Assembly (NCBI RefSeq): GCF_026072635.1
Contig: NZ_AP023081.1
Span: forward strand, 5,204,501-5,268,500
Source of the DNA: Pseudomonas solani
GTDB taxonomy: Bacteria; Pseudomonadota; Gammaproteobacteria; Pseudomonadales; Pseudomonadaceae
Direction of reading: 5' to 3'
DNA: 64,000 bases
Positions within the stretch are counted from its first letter, which is position 1; each line of letters starts with the position of its first letter. A program made the translations under genes and the position numbers. The notes beneath the pieces were generated by a model. It saw only the letters and a program-made list of their open reading frames with translations, ran no database searches and was not told the origin of the DNA. This document shows, in pieces, positions 9,169 through 20,098 of this stretch.

Positions 9169-10038
9169 TCAGCCCGGCTCTTCGTCCGCGGGGTAGCGGC
9201 TGGCGTTGAGGCTTTCCTTGATCTTGCGCAGGTGCGGCTGGAAGTCGACGCCGCGGCGCAGGGTCACGCCGGTGGCCAGCACATCGAGCACGGTGAGCTG
9301 GATGATGCGCGAGGTCATCGGCATGTAGATGTCGGTGTCCTCCGGCAGCGGGATGTCCAGGCTCAGGGTGCTGGCGCGGGCCAGCGGCGAGCCGGCGGCG
9401 GTCAGGCCCAGCACCGAGGCGCCGTTCTGCCGCGCCAGGCGCGCCACTTCCACCAGTTCGCGGGTGCGGCCGGTGTAGGAAATGATCACGAACAGGTCGC
9501 CGGTGTGGGCCACCGAAGCCAGCATGCGCTGCATCAGCACATCGGCATGGGCCGACACGGCGAGGTTGAAGCGGAAGAACTTGTGCTGGGCGTCCAGGGC
9601 CACCGGTGCCGAGGCGCCCAGGCCGAAGAAATGGATCTGCCGGGCCTGGATCAGCAGGTCCACGGCGCGGCTGATCAGCTGCGGGTCGAGGGCGTTGCAG
9701 GCGCTGTCCAGGGACGCGATGGCGCTGCCGAAGATCTTGCGCGTGTAGGCCTCGGGGCCGTCGTCCGCCTCTACCGCGCGGCTGACGTAGGCGGCGCCGC
9801 TGGCCAGGCTCTGCGCCAGCTGCATCTTCAGCTCCGGGTAACCGTTGACGCCGAAGGAGCGGCAGAAGCGGTTCACCGTAGGCTCGCTGACGCTGGCGGC
9901 CTGGGCGAGGGCGGCGATGCTGAAGCGCGTCGCCTGCTGTGGGTCCTGGAGAATGACTTCGGCGACCTTGCGTTCGGCCTTGTTGAGGTCTTCGAGTCGT
10001 CCCTGGATCTGCTCCAGAAGATTGCGTACGCGGTCCAT
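9169..10038 (-). CDS. hexR: HexR, sugar-phosphate-sensing repressor (RpiR family)
   Basis: 289 residues: an RpiR-type helix-turn-helix (FSIAALAQAASVSEPTVNRF, residues about 40-60) and a C-terminal SIS domain (about 125-260) that binds the sugar phosphate KDPG in studied Pseudomonas. ATG 10038 (MDRVRN) was chosen over a start five codons upstream because it matches the usual HexR start and length. It is divergent from zwf, its usual target, with the operator region between them. Confidence 0.93.
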   Translation of the reverse strand: MDRVRNLLEQIQGRLEDLNKAERKVAEVILQDPQQATRFSIAALAQAASVSEPTVNRFCRSFGVNGYPELKMQLAQSLASGAAYVSRAVEADDGPEAYTRKIFGSAIASLDSACNALDPQLISRAVDLLIQARQIHFFGLGASAPVALDAQHKFFRFNLAVSAHADVLMQRMLASVAHTGDLFVIISYTGRTRELVEVARLARQNGASVLGLTAAGSPLARASTLSLDIPLPEDTDIYMPMTSRIIQLTVLDVLATGVTLRRGVDFQPHLRKIKESLNASRYPADEEPG

Positions 10039-10131
10039 GTAGGTTCCTTGCAAGGGGCCTGCAAAATCGGTGGCCTATCGTAATGAGGGGCACCGGCCAG
10101 AGCCAGAGGTAACAGGAGGGTGACAAAATGT

Positions 10132-10207
10132 TGTTCTTATTACTACATTTATTCTTGAAATGGCCATTATCACCGTGTATTTCTAGTTCAACCTCGTAAA
10201 AGAACAA
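10132..10207. promoter_or_regulatory. hexR-zwf divergent control region with HexR-like half sites
   Basis: TTGTTCTT at 10132-10139 is matched by its exact inverse AAGAACAA at 10200-10207, just before the zwf start. TTGT followed by ACTACA at 10132-10148 also resembles the TTGT-N7/8-ACAA HexR operator with one mismatch. The stretch is much more AT-rich than its surroundings, as expected for promoters. The exact binding site cannot be fixed by eye. Confidence 0.45.
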
Positions 10208-10212
10208 TCATT

Positions 10213-11668
<1,456 letters not shown>

Positions 11669-11682
<14 letters not shown>

Positions 11683-12385
11683 TCTCGACCTGCCCACGCA
11701 GGTCACCGGGGTCAGCCTCGGCAGCCCCGAACAACTGGCCGGCGAACTGGCCCTGCACGTGGCCGGCGCCTTGCGCTCGGCCATCGACTCCCACGGCGTG
11801 GCCTCCCTGGTGGTTTCCGGCGGGCGCAGCCCCATCGCCTTCCTCGAGCGGTTGTCCGCCCAGGAACTGGACTGGTCCCGCGTCGCCGTCAGCCTCGCCG
11901 ACGAGCGCTGGGTGCCGGTGGGCCACGCCGACAGCAACGAAGGCCTGGTGCGTCTTCACCTGCTGCAAGGCCCGGCGGCCAAGGCACGCTTCATCGGCCT
12001 CTACCATTCCGCCGCCAGCCTGGACGAGGCGGCGCGCCTGGCCGATGCCGCGCTCGCCGAGCTGCCGCAGCCCATCGACGTGCTGGTGCTGGGCATGGGC
12101 GAGGATGGTCACACCGCCTCGCTGTTCCCCAAGAGCCCCGGCCTGGACGACGCCTTGAGCCACTCGTGCACCCGGCGCTGCGTGCCCATGCAGGCGCCGA
12201 GCGTGCCGCGCCAGCGCCTGTCCATGCCGTTGCCGCTGCTGGCCGGCGCGCGCCTCACGCTGCTGGCGGTGCAGGGGCAGGGCAAGCTCGACACCCTGGC
12301 CACCGCGCTGGCCGGTGAAGACGTGGCGGCCATGCCGATCCGCGCCTTCCTCCACCAGCCCCTCGAGATCTACTGGTGCCCTTGA
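11669..12385 (+). CDS. pgl: 6-phosphogluconolactonase
   Basis: 238 residues of the glucosamine-6-phosphate isomerase/6-phosphogluconolactonase family. Hallmarks are SGGRSPIAFL near residue 50, SLADERWVP, and the signature LGMGEDGHTASLFP. It hydrolyses the lactone made by Zwf. The start ATG 11669 has GGAG upstream and lies inside the end of zwf, so translation is coupled. eda follows 16 bases downstream. Confidence 0.95.
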
Positions 12386-12401
12386 GCCCGAAGGACCTGT
12401 C

Positions 12402-13079
12402 ATGACCGCGAATTCCTCCCCCGCGCGCAACGTGCCGAGCATGGCCGAGAAGGTCGAGATGATCGACCGCCTCTGCGCCGAAGCGCGCATCCTCCCGGTG
12501 ATCACCATCGAGCGCGAGGAACACATCCTGCCCCTGGCCAACGCCCTGGCCGCCGGCGGCCTGCGCGCCCTGGAAATCACCCTGCGCTCCGAGCACGGCC
12601 TCACCGCCATCCGCCTGCTGCGCGAGCAGCGCCCGGACCTGCTGATCGGCGCCGGCACCGTGCTGGATGAACACATGCTCGCCGACGCCGAAGCCGCCGG
12701 CGCGCAGTTCATCGTCACCCCCGGCTGCACCGCCGAGCTGCTCGACGCCGGCCGCGAAAGCCCGTTGCCGCTGCTGCCCGGTGTCGGCAGCGCCTCGGAA
12801 ATCATGCTCGGCCACGCTCGCGGCTACCGGCGCTTCAAGCTGTTCCCGGCGGAAGTGGTGGGCGGTGCGGCGGCCCTCAAGGCATTCGCCGGACCCTTCC
12901 CGGGCATCCGCTTCTGCCCAACCGGCGGCGTCAAGCCGGACAACGTGCGTAACTACATGGCCCTGCCCAACGTCATGTGCGTAGGCGGTACCTGGATGAT
13001 GGACAGCGCCTGGGTGCGCGCCGGCGACTGGGCGCGCATCGAAGCCGCCACAGCCGAAGCCTTGAAGCTGCTGGAATAA
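12402..13079 (+). CDS. eda: KDPG aldolase (2-keto-3-deoxy-6-phosphogluconate aldolase)
   Basis: 225 residues of the class I KDPG/KHG aldolase family. It shows GAGTVLDEHML, the Schiff-base Lys in RRFKLFPAEVVGG and the phosphate-binding PTGGVKPDN. It splits KDPG to pyruvate and glyceraldehyde-3-phosphate, the last Entner-Doudoroff step. Third gene of the zwf operon. The partner edd is not in this window. Confidence 0.95.
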   Translation: MTANSSPARNVPSMAEKVEMIDRLCAEARILPVITIEREEHILPLANALAAGGLRALEITLRSEHGLTAIRLLREQRPDLLIGAGTVLDEHMLADAEAAGAQFIVTPGCTAELLDAGRESPLPLLPGVGSASEIMLGHARGYRRFKLFPAEVVGGAAALKAFAGPFPGIRFCPTGGVKPDNVRNYMALPNVMCVGGTWMMDSAWVRAGDWARIEAATAEALKLLE

Positions 13080-13185
13080 GGGCAGCCGGAAGATGCAAGC
13101 CGCCCGTGCGGGAGCACTGGCGGTGCAAGGAAGAGTCAGATCGCCGCGCCATCACTGCCATTCACGCTGCCCCGAGGATCGCCCC

Positions 13186-14808
13186 ATGTCCCGTTTCGCC
13201 CCCGAAGCCCTGTTCCCCAGCCCCGCCGACATTCCCGAAGCCTGGCGCCTCGGCGCACCGGTGGAGCAGCGCGAATACCTGGTGGAGGGCGAACTGCGTC
13301 GCTGGGACGGTCCCCTGGCCACGGTGCGCAGCCCGATCTTCCTCAAGGGCGAGCAGGGCGAGGAACAGGTCATCCTCGGCAGCACGCCGCTGCTGGATGC
13401 CGACGCCGCGCTGGAGGCGCTGGACGCCGCCGTGCGTGCCTATGACAACGGCCAGGGCGCCTGGCCCAATATGCGTGTCGGTGAGCGCATCCACCATGTC
13501 GAGCTGTTCCTGGCGCGCATGCGCGAGCGGCGCCACGAGGTGGTGCGCCTGCTGATGTGGGAGATCGGCAAGAACCTCAAGGATTCCGAGAAGGAGTTCG
13601 ACCGCACCTGTGACTACATGGTCGACACCATCAACGCCCTGAAGGAGCTCGACCGCCGCTCCAGCCGCTTCGAGCTGGAGCAGGGCACCCTCGGCCAGAT
13701 CCGCCGCGTACCCCTGGGCGTGGCGCTGTGCATGGGCCCCTACAACTACCCATTGAACGAAACCTTCACCACGCTGATTCCGGCGCTGATCATGGGCAAC
13801 ACCGTGGTCTTCAAGCCGGCCAAGTTCGGCGTGCTGCTGATGCGCCCGCTGCTGGAAGCCTTCCGCGACAGCTTCCCGGCCGGCGTCATCAACATCATCT
13901 ACGGCCGTGGCCGCGAGACCGTCAGCGCGCTGATGGCCAGCGGCAAGGTCGACGTCTTCGCCTTCATCGGCACCAACAAGGGCGCCAGCGACCTGAAGAA
14001 ACTGCACCCGCGCCCGCACCGCCTGCGCGCCGCCCTGGGGCTGGATGCCAAGAACCCCGGCATCGTCCTGCCGCAGGTGGACCTGGACAACGCCGTCAAC
14101 GAGGCCGTCACCGGCGCACTGTCGTTCAACGGCCAGCGCTGCACCGCGCTGAAGATCCTCTTCGTCCATGAAGACGTGCTCGAACCCTTCCTCGCGCGCT
14201 TCAGCGCCAAGCTCGCCGCGCTCAAGCCGGGCATGCCCTGGGAAGACGGCGTGGCGCTGACGCCGCTGCCGGAGCCGGGCAAGGTCGACTACCTCACCAC
14301 CCTGCTGCAGGACGCCACCGCCAAGGGCGCCCAGGTGGTCAACGAGGGCGGCGGCCAGAGCCGCGAGAGCTTCTTCTACCCGGCGCTGCTGTGCCCGGTG
14401 AGCCCGGACATGCGCACCTACCAGGAAGAGCAGTTCGGCCCGCTGGTGCCCGTGGTGCCGTACCGCGACGTGCAGGTCGCCATCGACTACGTGCTGGATT
14501 CCGACTACGGCCAGCAGCTGTCGATCTTCGGCAACGACTCCGCCGAGGTCGGCCGCCTGGTGGACGCCTTCGCCAACCAGGTGGGGCGCATCAACATCAA
14601 CGCCCAGTGCCAGCGCGGGCCGGACACCTTCCCCTTCAACGGGCGCAAGAACTCCGCCGAGGGCACCCTGTCCGTGCACGACGCGCTGCGCACCTTCTCC
14701 ATCCGCACCCTGGTGGCCACGCGCTTCCAGGAAGACAACAAGACGCTGATCAGCGAGATCATCCGCAACCGCGAATCCAGCTTCATCAGCACCGATTACA
14801 TCTTCTGA
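13186..14808 (+). CDS. gapN: GapN-type NADP-dependent glyceraldehyde-3-phosphate dehydrogenase
   Basis: 540 residues of the aldehyde dehydrogenase superfamily. The catalytic Cys lies in FNGQRCTALK, and the cofactor region includes CMGPYNYPLNE. Non-phosphorylating enzymes of this type oxidise glyceraldehyde-3-phosphate directly to 3-phosphoglycerate with NADP. Placed 106 bases after eda, whose product is the expected substrate, which supports the call. ATG 13186 gives the family-like N-terminus; a longer frame covers the spacer. Another aldehyde substrate cannot be excluded. Confidence 0.82.
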   Translation: MSRFAPEALFPSPADIPEAWRLGAPVEQREYLVEGELRRWDGPLATVRSPIFLKGEQGEEQVILGSTPLLDADAALEALDAAVRAYDNGQGAWPNMRVGERIHHVELFLARMRERRHEVVRLLMWEIGKNLKDSEKEFDRTCDYMVDTINALKELDRRSSRFELEQGTLGQIRRVPLGVALCMGPYNYPLNETFTTLIPALIMGNTVVFKPAKFGVLLMRPLLEAFRDSFPAGVINIIYGRGRETVSALMASGKVDVFAFIGTNKGASDLKKLHPRPHRLRAALGLDAKNPGIVLPQVDLDNAVNEAVTGALSFNGQRCTALKILFVHEDVLEPFLARFSAKLAALKPGMPWEDGVALTPLPEPGKVDYLTTLLQDATAKGAQVVNEGGGQSRESFFYPALLCPVSPDMRTYQEEQFGPLVPVVPYRDVQVAIDYVLDSDYGQQLSIFGNDSAEVGRLVDAFANQVGRININAQCQRGPDTFPFNGRKNSAEGTLSVHDALRTFSIRTLVATRFQEDNKTLISEIIRNRESSFISTDYIF

Positions 14809-15209
14809 TGCGCGGCGTCCCGATCCTCGCGCTGCTGCTCCTGGCCGGTGCCGCACAGGCGGCGGAACCGGCCTGCGGCGACTTCCTCGAACAGCTCGGG
14901 GTCGCGTCGCCCGGGTTGCACTTCGAAGGCTGCAAGCTGGAGGAGGGCGGCCAGCTGCGCCAGCTGGTGGCCGAGTACCAGGTGCCCGGCCCCCAGGCCC
15001 ATGGCGTGGAAAGCCTGCTGCACCAGCGCTTCGGCCTGCAGCCGCTGCGCTTCATGTGTTGCGGCTGGGACACCCGGCCCGCCAGCGCGCCCCACGCCAG
15101 CGGCCGGCCCTACGAAATCCGCATGAGCTCAGGGGAAACCCTGGAGAAGGACTGGGCGCGCATCGACCGCTTCCACGTCAGTGTCACCCTCTATCTCGAA
15201 GACCCATAG
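14808..15209 (+). CDS. small exported protein (DUF4952-like)
   Basis: 133 residues. A signal peptide (MRGVPILALLLLAGAAQA) precedes a mature part with Cys in PACGDFL, FEGCKLEE and FMCCGWD. It resembles, from memory, the DUF4952 family of secreted Pseudomonas proteins; no function is known. Its ATG overlaps the gapN stop by one base (TGATG), so it is coupled to the sugar operon. Start fixed by that junction and by the signal peptide. Confidence 0.7.
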   Translation: MRGVPILALLLLAGAAQAAEPACGDFLEQLGVASPGLHFEGCKLEEGGQLRQLVAEYQVPGPQAHGVESLLHQRFGLQPLRFMCCGWDTRPASAPHASGRPYEIRMSSGETLEKDWARIDRFHVSVTLYLEDP

Positions 15210-15259
15210 TCAGCCGCCGAGCATCGCTGCGTTGGGCTTCGCAACGCTCGGCGCCAACC

Positions 15260-15941
15260 TCCGGAGCAGATCCGTGCGTAGGGTGGATGACGCTTTTTTC
15301 ATCCACCGGCGGTGTGGTCGGGAAGCGCGGAGTCAAGGCAGTCCTGCGGCCTGCCTGGCGACTGAAGTCGCCCCTACAAGGTCGTGCCAAGGGGATTTCT
15401 TGTGGGAGCGAATTCATTCGCGATGGGGCGTTTGGGCAGCCGCAGCCACGTGCCGGCTGCGGGTCTTCGCGGCTGAAGCCGCTCCCACAAGGAGAGCCCG
15501 CTGCGACGCCAACCTCGGGAGGTGGTCCGTGCGTAGGGTGGATGACGCTTTTTTCATCCACCGGCGGTGTGGTCGGGAAGCGCGGAGTCAAGGCAGTCCT
15601 GCGGCCTGCCTGGCGACTGAAGTCGCCCCTACAAGGTCGTGCCAAGGGGATTTCTTGTGGGAGCGAATTCATTCGCGATGGGGCGTTTGGGCAGCCGCAG
15701 CCACGTGCCGGCTGCGGGTCTTCGCGGCTGAAGCCGCTCCCACAAGGAGAGCCCGCTGCGACGCCAACCTCGGGAGGTGGTCCGGGCGTAGGGTGGATGA
15801 CGCTCTTTTCATCCACCGGCGGTGTGGTCGGGAAGCGCGGAGTCAAGGCAGTCCTGCGGCCTGCTTGGCGACTGAAGTCGCCCCTACGGGGTCGTGCCAC
15901 GGTGGGCGGTTTTTTGTGGGAGCGAATTCATTCGCGATGAT
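15260..15941. repeat. tandem repeat, 255-bp period, about 2.6 copies
   Basis: Two units (15276-15530 and 15531-15785) are identical except at their final base. A third, diverged and shortened copy runs 15786 to about 15941. Each unit is itself a mosaic of inverted motifs: GTGGATGACGC with CATCCACC, AAGTCGCCCCTAC, and GAGCGAATTCATTCGCGATG. The flank to 15260 carries a diverged partial copy. Because 255 is a multiple of three, open frames run through all copies; I take these as artefacts. Between 15210 and 16027 I see no gene. Confidence 0.9.
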
Positions 15942-16027
15942 CCCGTCTCGGGCTGAAGCCAGGGCTACGGCAGCCGTGCAGGGCGGGTGAGCCCCGCTAA
16001 ACCACACCGGGTAACGCGATGCATCCT

Positions 16028-17017
16028 TCAGCCTCCGCGCCTCACCTGCAACCTTCGCGGTATCGCCAGCACCCCTGGCTGGTAGTCCCCGGCGATGGCC
16101 TGCAGCGTCCGATCCAGCACCTGTTCGGCGATCAGCTCGTGTTGCTGGCGCATGGAGTTCACTGGCAGCGGCAGGAAGTCCAGCAGCTGGGTGTCGCCGA
16201 AGGTGGCGAGTTGCAGCTGCTGCGGCCAGGCGCCCCGTTCGCGCAGCACATCCAGCACGCCGGCCAGCAGCACGTAGGCGGTGGTCACCAGTGCATCCGG
16301 CAGGTGGCCCTGGCGCTCCAGCAGGCCCAGCATCAGTTGTCGGCCGCACTCGCGGCTGAACTCGGCGCCATGTTCCACCCGCGCCTCGCCCCCGAAGCCG
16401 GCGAGCGCGGCACGGAAGCCCGCCTCGCGGTCGCGGCTGATGGGCAGCTCCGGCCGCGCGCCGAGCAACGCCACCTGGCGCGGCGGCGGGTTCAGCAGGC
16501 TGCGGGTGAGCAGTTGCGCCGCCTGGTGGTCATCGCTCACCACCGAGCAGAAACGCCCCGGGGCCAGCTCGCGGTCGACGGCGATCACCGGCAGCCCGGC
16601 ATCCAGCAATGCACCCAGGCTCGGGTCCTGGGGTGGCAGGCAGCTGGCGACGATCAGCGCATCGCAACGCCGCGCACTGAAGAGCTGCAGCAGCTGGCGC
16701 TCGCTCTCCGGCTCGTCGTCGGAGCTGGCGATCAGCAACTGGTAGCCCCGGGTCCGTGCCTGTTGTTCCAGCAGCTTGGCCAGGCGCGCATAGCTGGGGT
16801 TTTCCAGGTCCGGGAGGATGAAGGCCAGGGTGCGCGTCTGCCCACGGCGCAAGCCGGCGGCATGGGGATCGGGGCGGTAACCGTGGGCATCGACCACCGC
16901 GCGCACCCGCTCCACGGTGGCGGGGGAGATGCGTTTCTCCTCGGCCTTGCCGTTGACCACATAGCTGGCGGTGGTGACCGAAACCCCGGCCAGCCGGGCG
17001 ATGTCACTGAGTTTCAA
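16028..17017 (-). CDS. fruR: FruR/Cra-like fructose operon regulator (LacI family)
   Basis: 329 residues. The N-terminal LacI helix-turn-helix reads MKLSDIARLAGVSVTTASYV. A hinge region and a periplasmic-binding-protein-like sensor domain (about 60-320) follow. It is divergent from fruB, the usual place of FruR in Pseudomonas, where fructose-1-phosphate relieves repression. A FruR-type box lies in the shared upstream region at 17102-17113. Confidence 0.9.
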   Translation of the reverse strand: MKLSDIARLAGVSVTTASYVVNGKAEEKRISPATVERVRAVVDAHGYRPDPHAAGLRRGQTRTLAFILPDLENPSYARLAKLLEQQARTRGYQLLIASSDDEPESERQLLQLFSARRCDALIVASCLPPQDPSLGALLDAGLPVIAVDRELAPGRFCSVVSDDHQAAQLLTRSLLNPPPRQVALLGARPELPISRDREAGFRAALAGFGGEARVEHGAEFSRECGRQLMLGLLERQGHLPDALVTTAYVLLAGVLDVLRERGAWPQQLQLATFGDTQLLDFLPLPVNSMRQQHELIAEQVLDRTLQAIAGDYQPGVLAIPRRLQVRRGG

Positions 17018-17101
17018 GGGGCGACTCCTCGTGGGGTGCGCGTTTCATCGGTCGGGCTTCAAGCGGCGAAGAATATCGAGTAACGTGCCGCCCTGGATTA
17101 G

Positions 17102-17113
17102 TGAAACGATTCA
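17102..17113. promoter_or_regulatory. FruR/Cra-type operator
   Basis: TGAAACGATTCA, a near-perfect palindrome that satisfies the enterobacterial Cra consensus TGAAWCSNTHHW. It lies between the divergent fruR and fruB genes, 85 and 115 bases from their starts. By position it would control the fru operon and perhaps fruR itself. Confidence 0.7.
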
Positions 17114-17227
17114 GCACGGCTTTTGTCCAGATAGCAACCACCCTCTGCCAAGGGTTGGGCAGCGCCTAAGCTGAAGGTTCATCGCACAACGACAACAGGG
17201 CCTGAAGGCCCGCGTGGAGGAAACGGC

Positions 17228-20098
17228 ATGCTCGAACTGACCCCGGCTCTGGTGTCCATGGGCCTGGCGGCGGCGGACAAGGCCGCAGCCCTGCAACTGG
17301 TGGCCAGCCGCCTGGTGGACGACGGGCTCGCCGCCGAAGGCTACCTGGCCGCGCTGCAAGCCCGTGAAGGGCAGGGCTCCACCTACCTCGGCCAGGGCCT
17401 GGCCATTCCCCACGGCACCCCGCAAACCCGGCACATGGTCCACGCCACCGGCGTGCGCCTGCTGCACTTCCCCGAGGGCGTGGACTGGGGCGACGGCCAG
17501 CGCGTGTACCTGGCCATCGGCATCGCCGCGAAATCCGACGAACACCTGCGCCTGCTGCAACTGCTTACCCGTGCCCTGGGCGAAGGTGACCTGGGCGCCG
17601 AGCTGCGCCGCGCCGAAACCGCCGACGCCATCATCGCGCTGCTCCAGGGCGGCCCCGGCGAGCTGGCGCTGGACGAACAGCTGGTGACGCTCGGCAGCGC
17701 CGCCGAAGACTTCGACGAACTGGCCCTGGAAGGCGCGCGCCTGCTGCGTCGTGCCGGCTGCGTGGACAAGGGCTATGCCACCCAGCTGTTGCAGGGCGAC
17801 GCGCTGCCCCTGGGCGCAGGCCTCTGGTGGCTGGACAGCAGCCACGCAGTGAACCGCCCCGGGCTGGCCTTCGTCGCGCCGCGCACGCCGCTGCGCCACC
17901 AGGGCCAGTCGCTGGCCGGGCTGTTCTGCCTGGCCAGCCGAGGTGACGCCCACGTGGCGCTGCTGGAGCGGCTCTGCGCACTGCTTATCGAAGGGCGCGG
18001 TTCCGAATTGGCCCAGGCCGCCGACCGCCGCCGGGTGCTGGAAACTCTGGCCGGCGACGCCACCGCCGAGTGGCCCAGCCTGCGCGTACCCCTGGCCAAC
18101 GCCCACGGCCTGCACGCCCGCCCGGCCAAGGAGCTGGCGCAACTGGCCCAGGGCTTCGCCGGGGAGGTGCGGGTGCGCATCGCCGACAGCGGCCTGCCCG
18201 CGGTCAGTGCGCGCAGCCTGAGCAAGCTGCTGGGTTTGGGTATCCGCCGTGGCCAGGTGCTGGAGCTGCTGGCCGAACCGGGCATCGCCGACCAGGCCCT
18301 GCCGGTGCTGCGCCAGGCGGTGGAGCAAGGCCTGGGCGAGGAGGTGGAGCCCCTGGCCGCCGGTTCGACCGCCAGCACCGAACAGCCTGAATCCGAGACC
18401 GAGGAAACCACTCCCGGCGCACCCGCTCCGGGCAGCCTGCTCAACGCCGTGCCGGCCGCGCCCGGCATCGCCATCGGCCCGGCCCATGTGCGTGTCGCGC
18501 GGGCCTTCGACTACCCCGCCCGTGGCGAATCCCCGGCCAGCGAGCGCAAGCACCTGCACCAGGCATTGGCCCAGGTGCGCGCGGAGATCGAGGCCCTGGT
18601 GGAGCGCAGCGAGGTGAAGGCCATCCGCGAGATCTTCATCACCCACCTGGAAATGCTCGCCGACCCGGGCCTGGGCGATGAGGTGGAGGCACGCCTGCAA
18701 CGCGGCGAGAGTGCCGCTGCCGCCTGGGCCAGCGTGATCGGCACCGCCGCCGCCCAGCAGGAATCCCTGCAGGATGCGCTGCTGGCCGAGCGCGCCGCCG
18801 ACCTGCGCGACGTCGGCCACCGCGTGCTGGCCAAGCTCTGCGGCGTCGAGGACCAGGCCGAGCCCGAGCAGCCCTATGTGCTGGTGCTGGACGAAATGGC
18901 GCCCTCCGATGTCGCCCGGCTGGACCGCACCCGCGTGGCCGGCATCCTCACCGCGCGCGGTGGCGCCACCTCCCACAGCGCCATCGTCGCCCGCGCCCTG
19001 GGCATTCCCGCCCTGGTCGGCGCCGGGGCCGGGGTGCTGGCCCTGGAGCCGGGCACGCCGCTGCTGCTGGACGGCGGCCGTGGCCGCCTGGTGGTGGCAC
19101 CGGAGCAGGCCCTGCTGGAGCGCGCCCGTGCCGAGCACCAGGACCGCGAGCGCCTGCTGCGCGAGGCCGAGGCGCACAAGAACGAACCGGCCCGAACCCG
19201 CGACGGCCACCGGGTGGAGGTCTGCGCCAACCTGGGCGACGCTGCCGGCGCCGTGGCGGCGGTGGAGCAGGGCGCCGAAGGCGTCGGCCTGCTGCGCACC
19301 GAATTCATCTTCATGGCCCATTCCCAGGCGCCCGACCTGGCGAGCCAGGAGGCCGACTACCGCAAGGTGTTCGACGCCCTCGACGGCCGCCCGCTTGTGG
19401 CGCGCACCCTCGATGTGGGTGGCGACAAACCCTTGCCCTATTGGCCCATCGCCCATGAGGAAAACCCCTTCCTCGGCCTGCGCGGCGTGCGCCTGACCCT
19501 GCAGCGGCCCAAGGTGATGGAGACCCAGTTGCGCGCCTTGCTGCGTGCCGCCGACGGTCGCCCGCTGCGCATCATGTTCCCCATGGTCGGCAGCGTTGCC
19601 GAATGGCGCCAGGCCCGCGACATGGCCCTGCGCCTGGCGGAGGAAATCCCCCAGGCCGACCTGCAGCTGGGGATCATGGTCGAGGTGCCGTCCGCGGCGT
19701 TGCTGGCCCCAGTGCTGGCCCGCGAGGTGGACTTCTTCAGCATCGGCACCAATGACCTGACCCAGTACGCCCTGGCCATCGACCGTGGCCACCCGACGCT
19801 CTCGGCCCAGGCCGATGGCCTGCACCCGGCCGTGCTGCAACTCATCGAGCTCACCGTGCGCGCCGCCCATGCGCGGGGCAAATGGGTGGGCGTGTGCGGC
19901 GAGCTGGCCGCCGACCCGCTGGCGGTGCCGCTGCTGGTGGGGCTGGGGGTGGACGAACTCAGCGTCGCGGCGCGCAGCGTGCCCGAGGTCAAGGCGCGCA
20001 TCCGCGAGCTCAGCCTGGCCGACGCCCAGGAACTGGCGGGCGTGGCGCTGGCGGCGGAAAGCGCCGAAGCGGTACGCGCCCTGGCGGAGAAATTCTGA
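17228..20098 (+). CDS. fruB: fructose PTS multiphosphoryl protein (EIIA-HPr-enzyme I)
   Basis: 956 residues, three fused modules. An EIIA-Fru domain (about 1-145) has its His in GQGLAIPHGT. An HPr domain (about 280-370) has its His in NAHGLHARPAKE. Enzyme I (about 400-950) has its His in RGGATSHSAIVARALG and a PEP-binding C-terminal barrel (SIGTNDLTQYALA, VGVCGELA). It passes phosphate from PEP to FruA. First gene of fruB-fruK-fruA; its stop overlaps the fruK start (TGATG). Confidence 0.95.
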   Translation: MLELTPALVSMGLAAADKAAALQLVASRLVDDGLAAEGYLAALQAREGQGSTYLGQGLAIPHGTPQTRHMVHATGVRLLHFPEGVDWGDGQRVYLAIGIAAKSDEHLRLLQLLTRALGEGDLGAELRRAETADAIIALLQGGPGELALDEQLVTLGSAAEDFDELALEGARLLRRAGCVDKGYATQLLQGDALPLGAGLWWLDSSHAVNRPGLAFVAPRTPLRHQGQSLAGLFCLASRGDAHVALLERLCALLIEGRGSELAQAADRRRVLETLAGDATAEWPSLRVPLANAHGLHARPAKELAQLAQGFAGEVRVRIADSGLPAVSARSLSKLLGLGIRRGQVLELLAEPGIADQALPVLRQAVEQGLGEEVEPLAAGSTASTEQPESETEETTPGAPAPGSLLNAVPAAPGIAIGPAHVRVARAFDYPARGESPASERKHLHQALAQVRAEIEALVERSEVKAIREIFITHLEMLADPGLGDEVEARLQRGESAAAAWASVIGTAAAQQESLQDALLAERAADLRDVGHRVLAKLCGVEDQAEPEQPYVLVLDEMAPSDVARLDRTRVAGILTARGGATSHSAIVARALGIPALVGAGAGVLALEPGTPLLLDGGRGRLVVAPEQALLERARAEHQDRERLLREAEAHKNEPARTRDGHRVEVCANLGDAAGAVAAVEQGAEGVGLLRTEFIFMAHSQAPDLASQEADYRKVFDALDGRPLVARTLDVGGDKPLPYWPIAHEENPFLGLRGVRLTLQRPKVMETQLRALLRAADGRPLRIMFPMVGSVAEWRQARDMALRLAEEIPQADLQLGIMVEVPSAALLAPVLAREVDFFSIGTNDLTQYALAIDRGHPTLSAQADGLHPAVLQLIELTVRAAHARGKWVGVCGELAADPLAVPLLVGLGVDELSVAARSVPEVKARIRELSLADAQELAGVALAAESAEAVRALAEKF

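Noticed and set aside
15260..15941. Possible CRISPR array
   Set aside because: Units of 255 bp abut directly with no short repeat/unique spacer alternation, and no cas gene is present.
15056..15990. Long plus- and minus-strand frames through the 255-bp repeats with repeated peptides
   Set aside because: The period is a multiple of three, so any open frame repeats. They lack ribosome sites and consist of palindromic repeat DNA.
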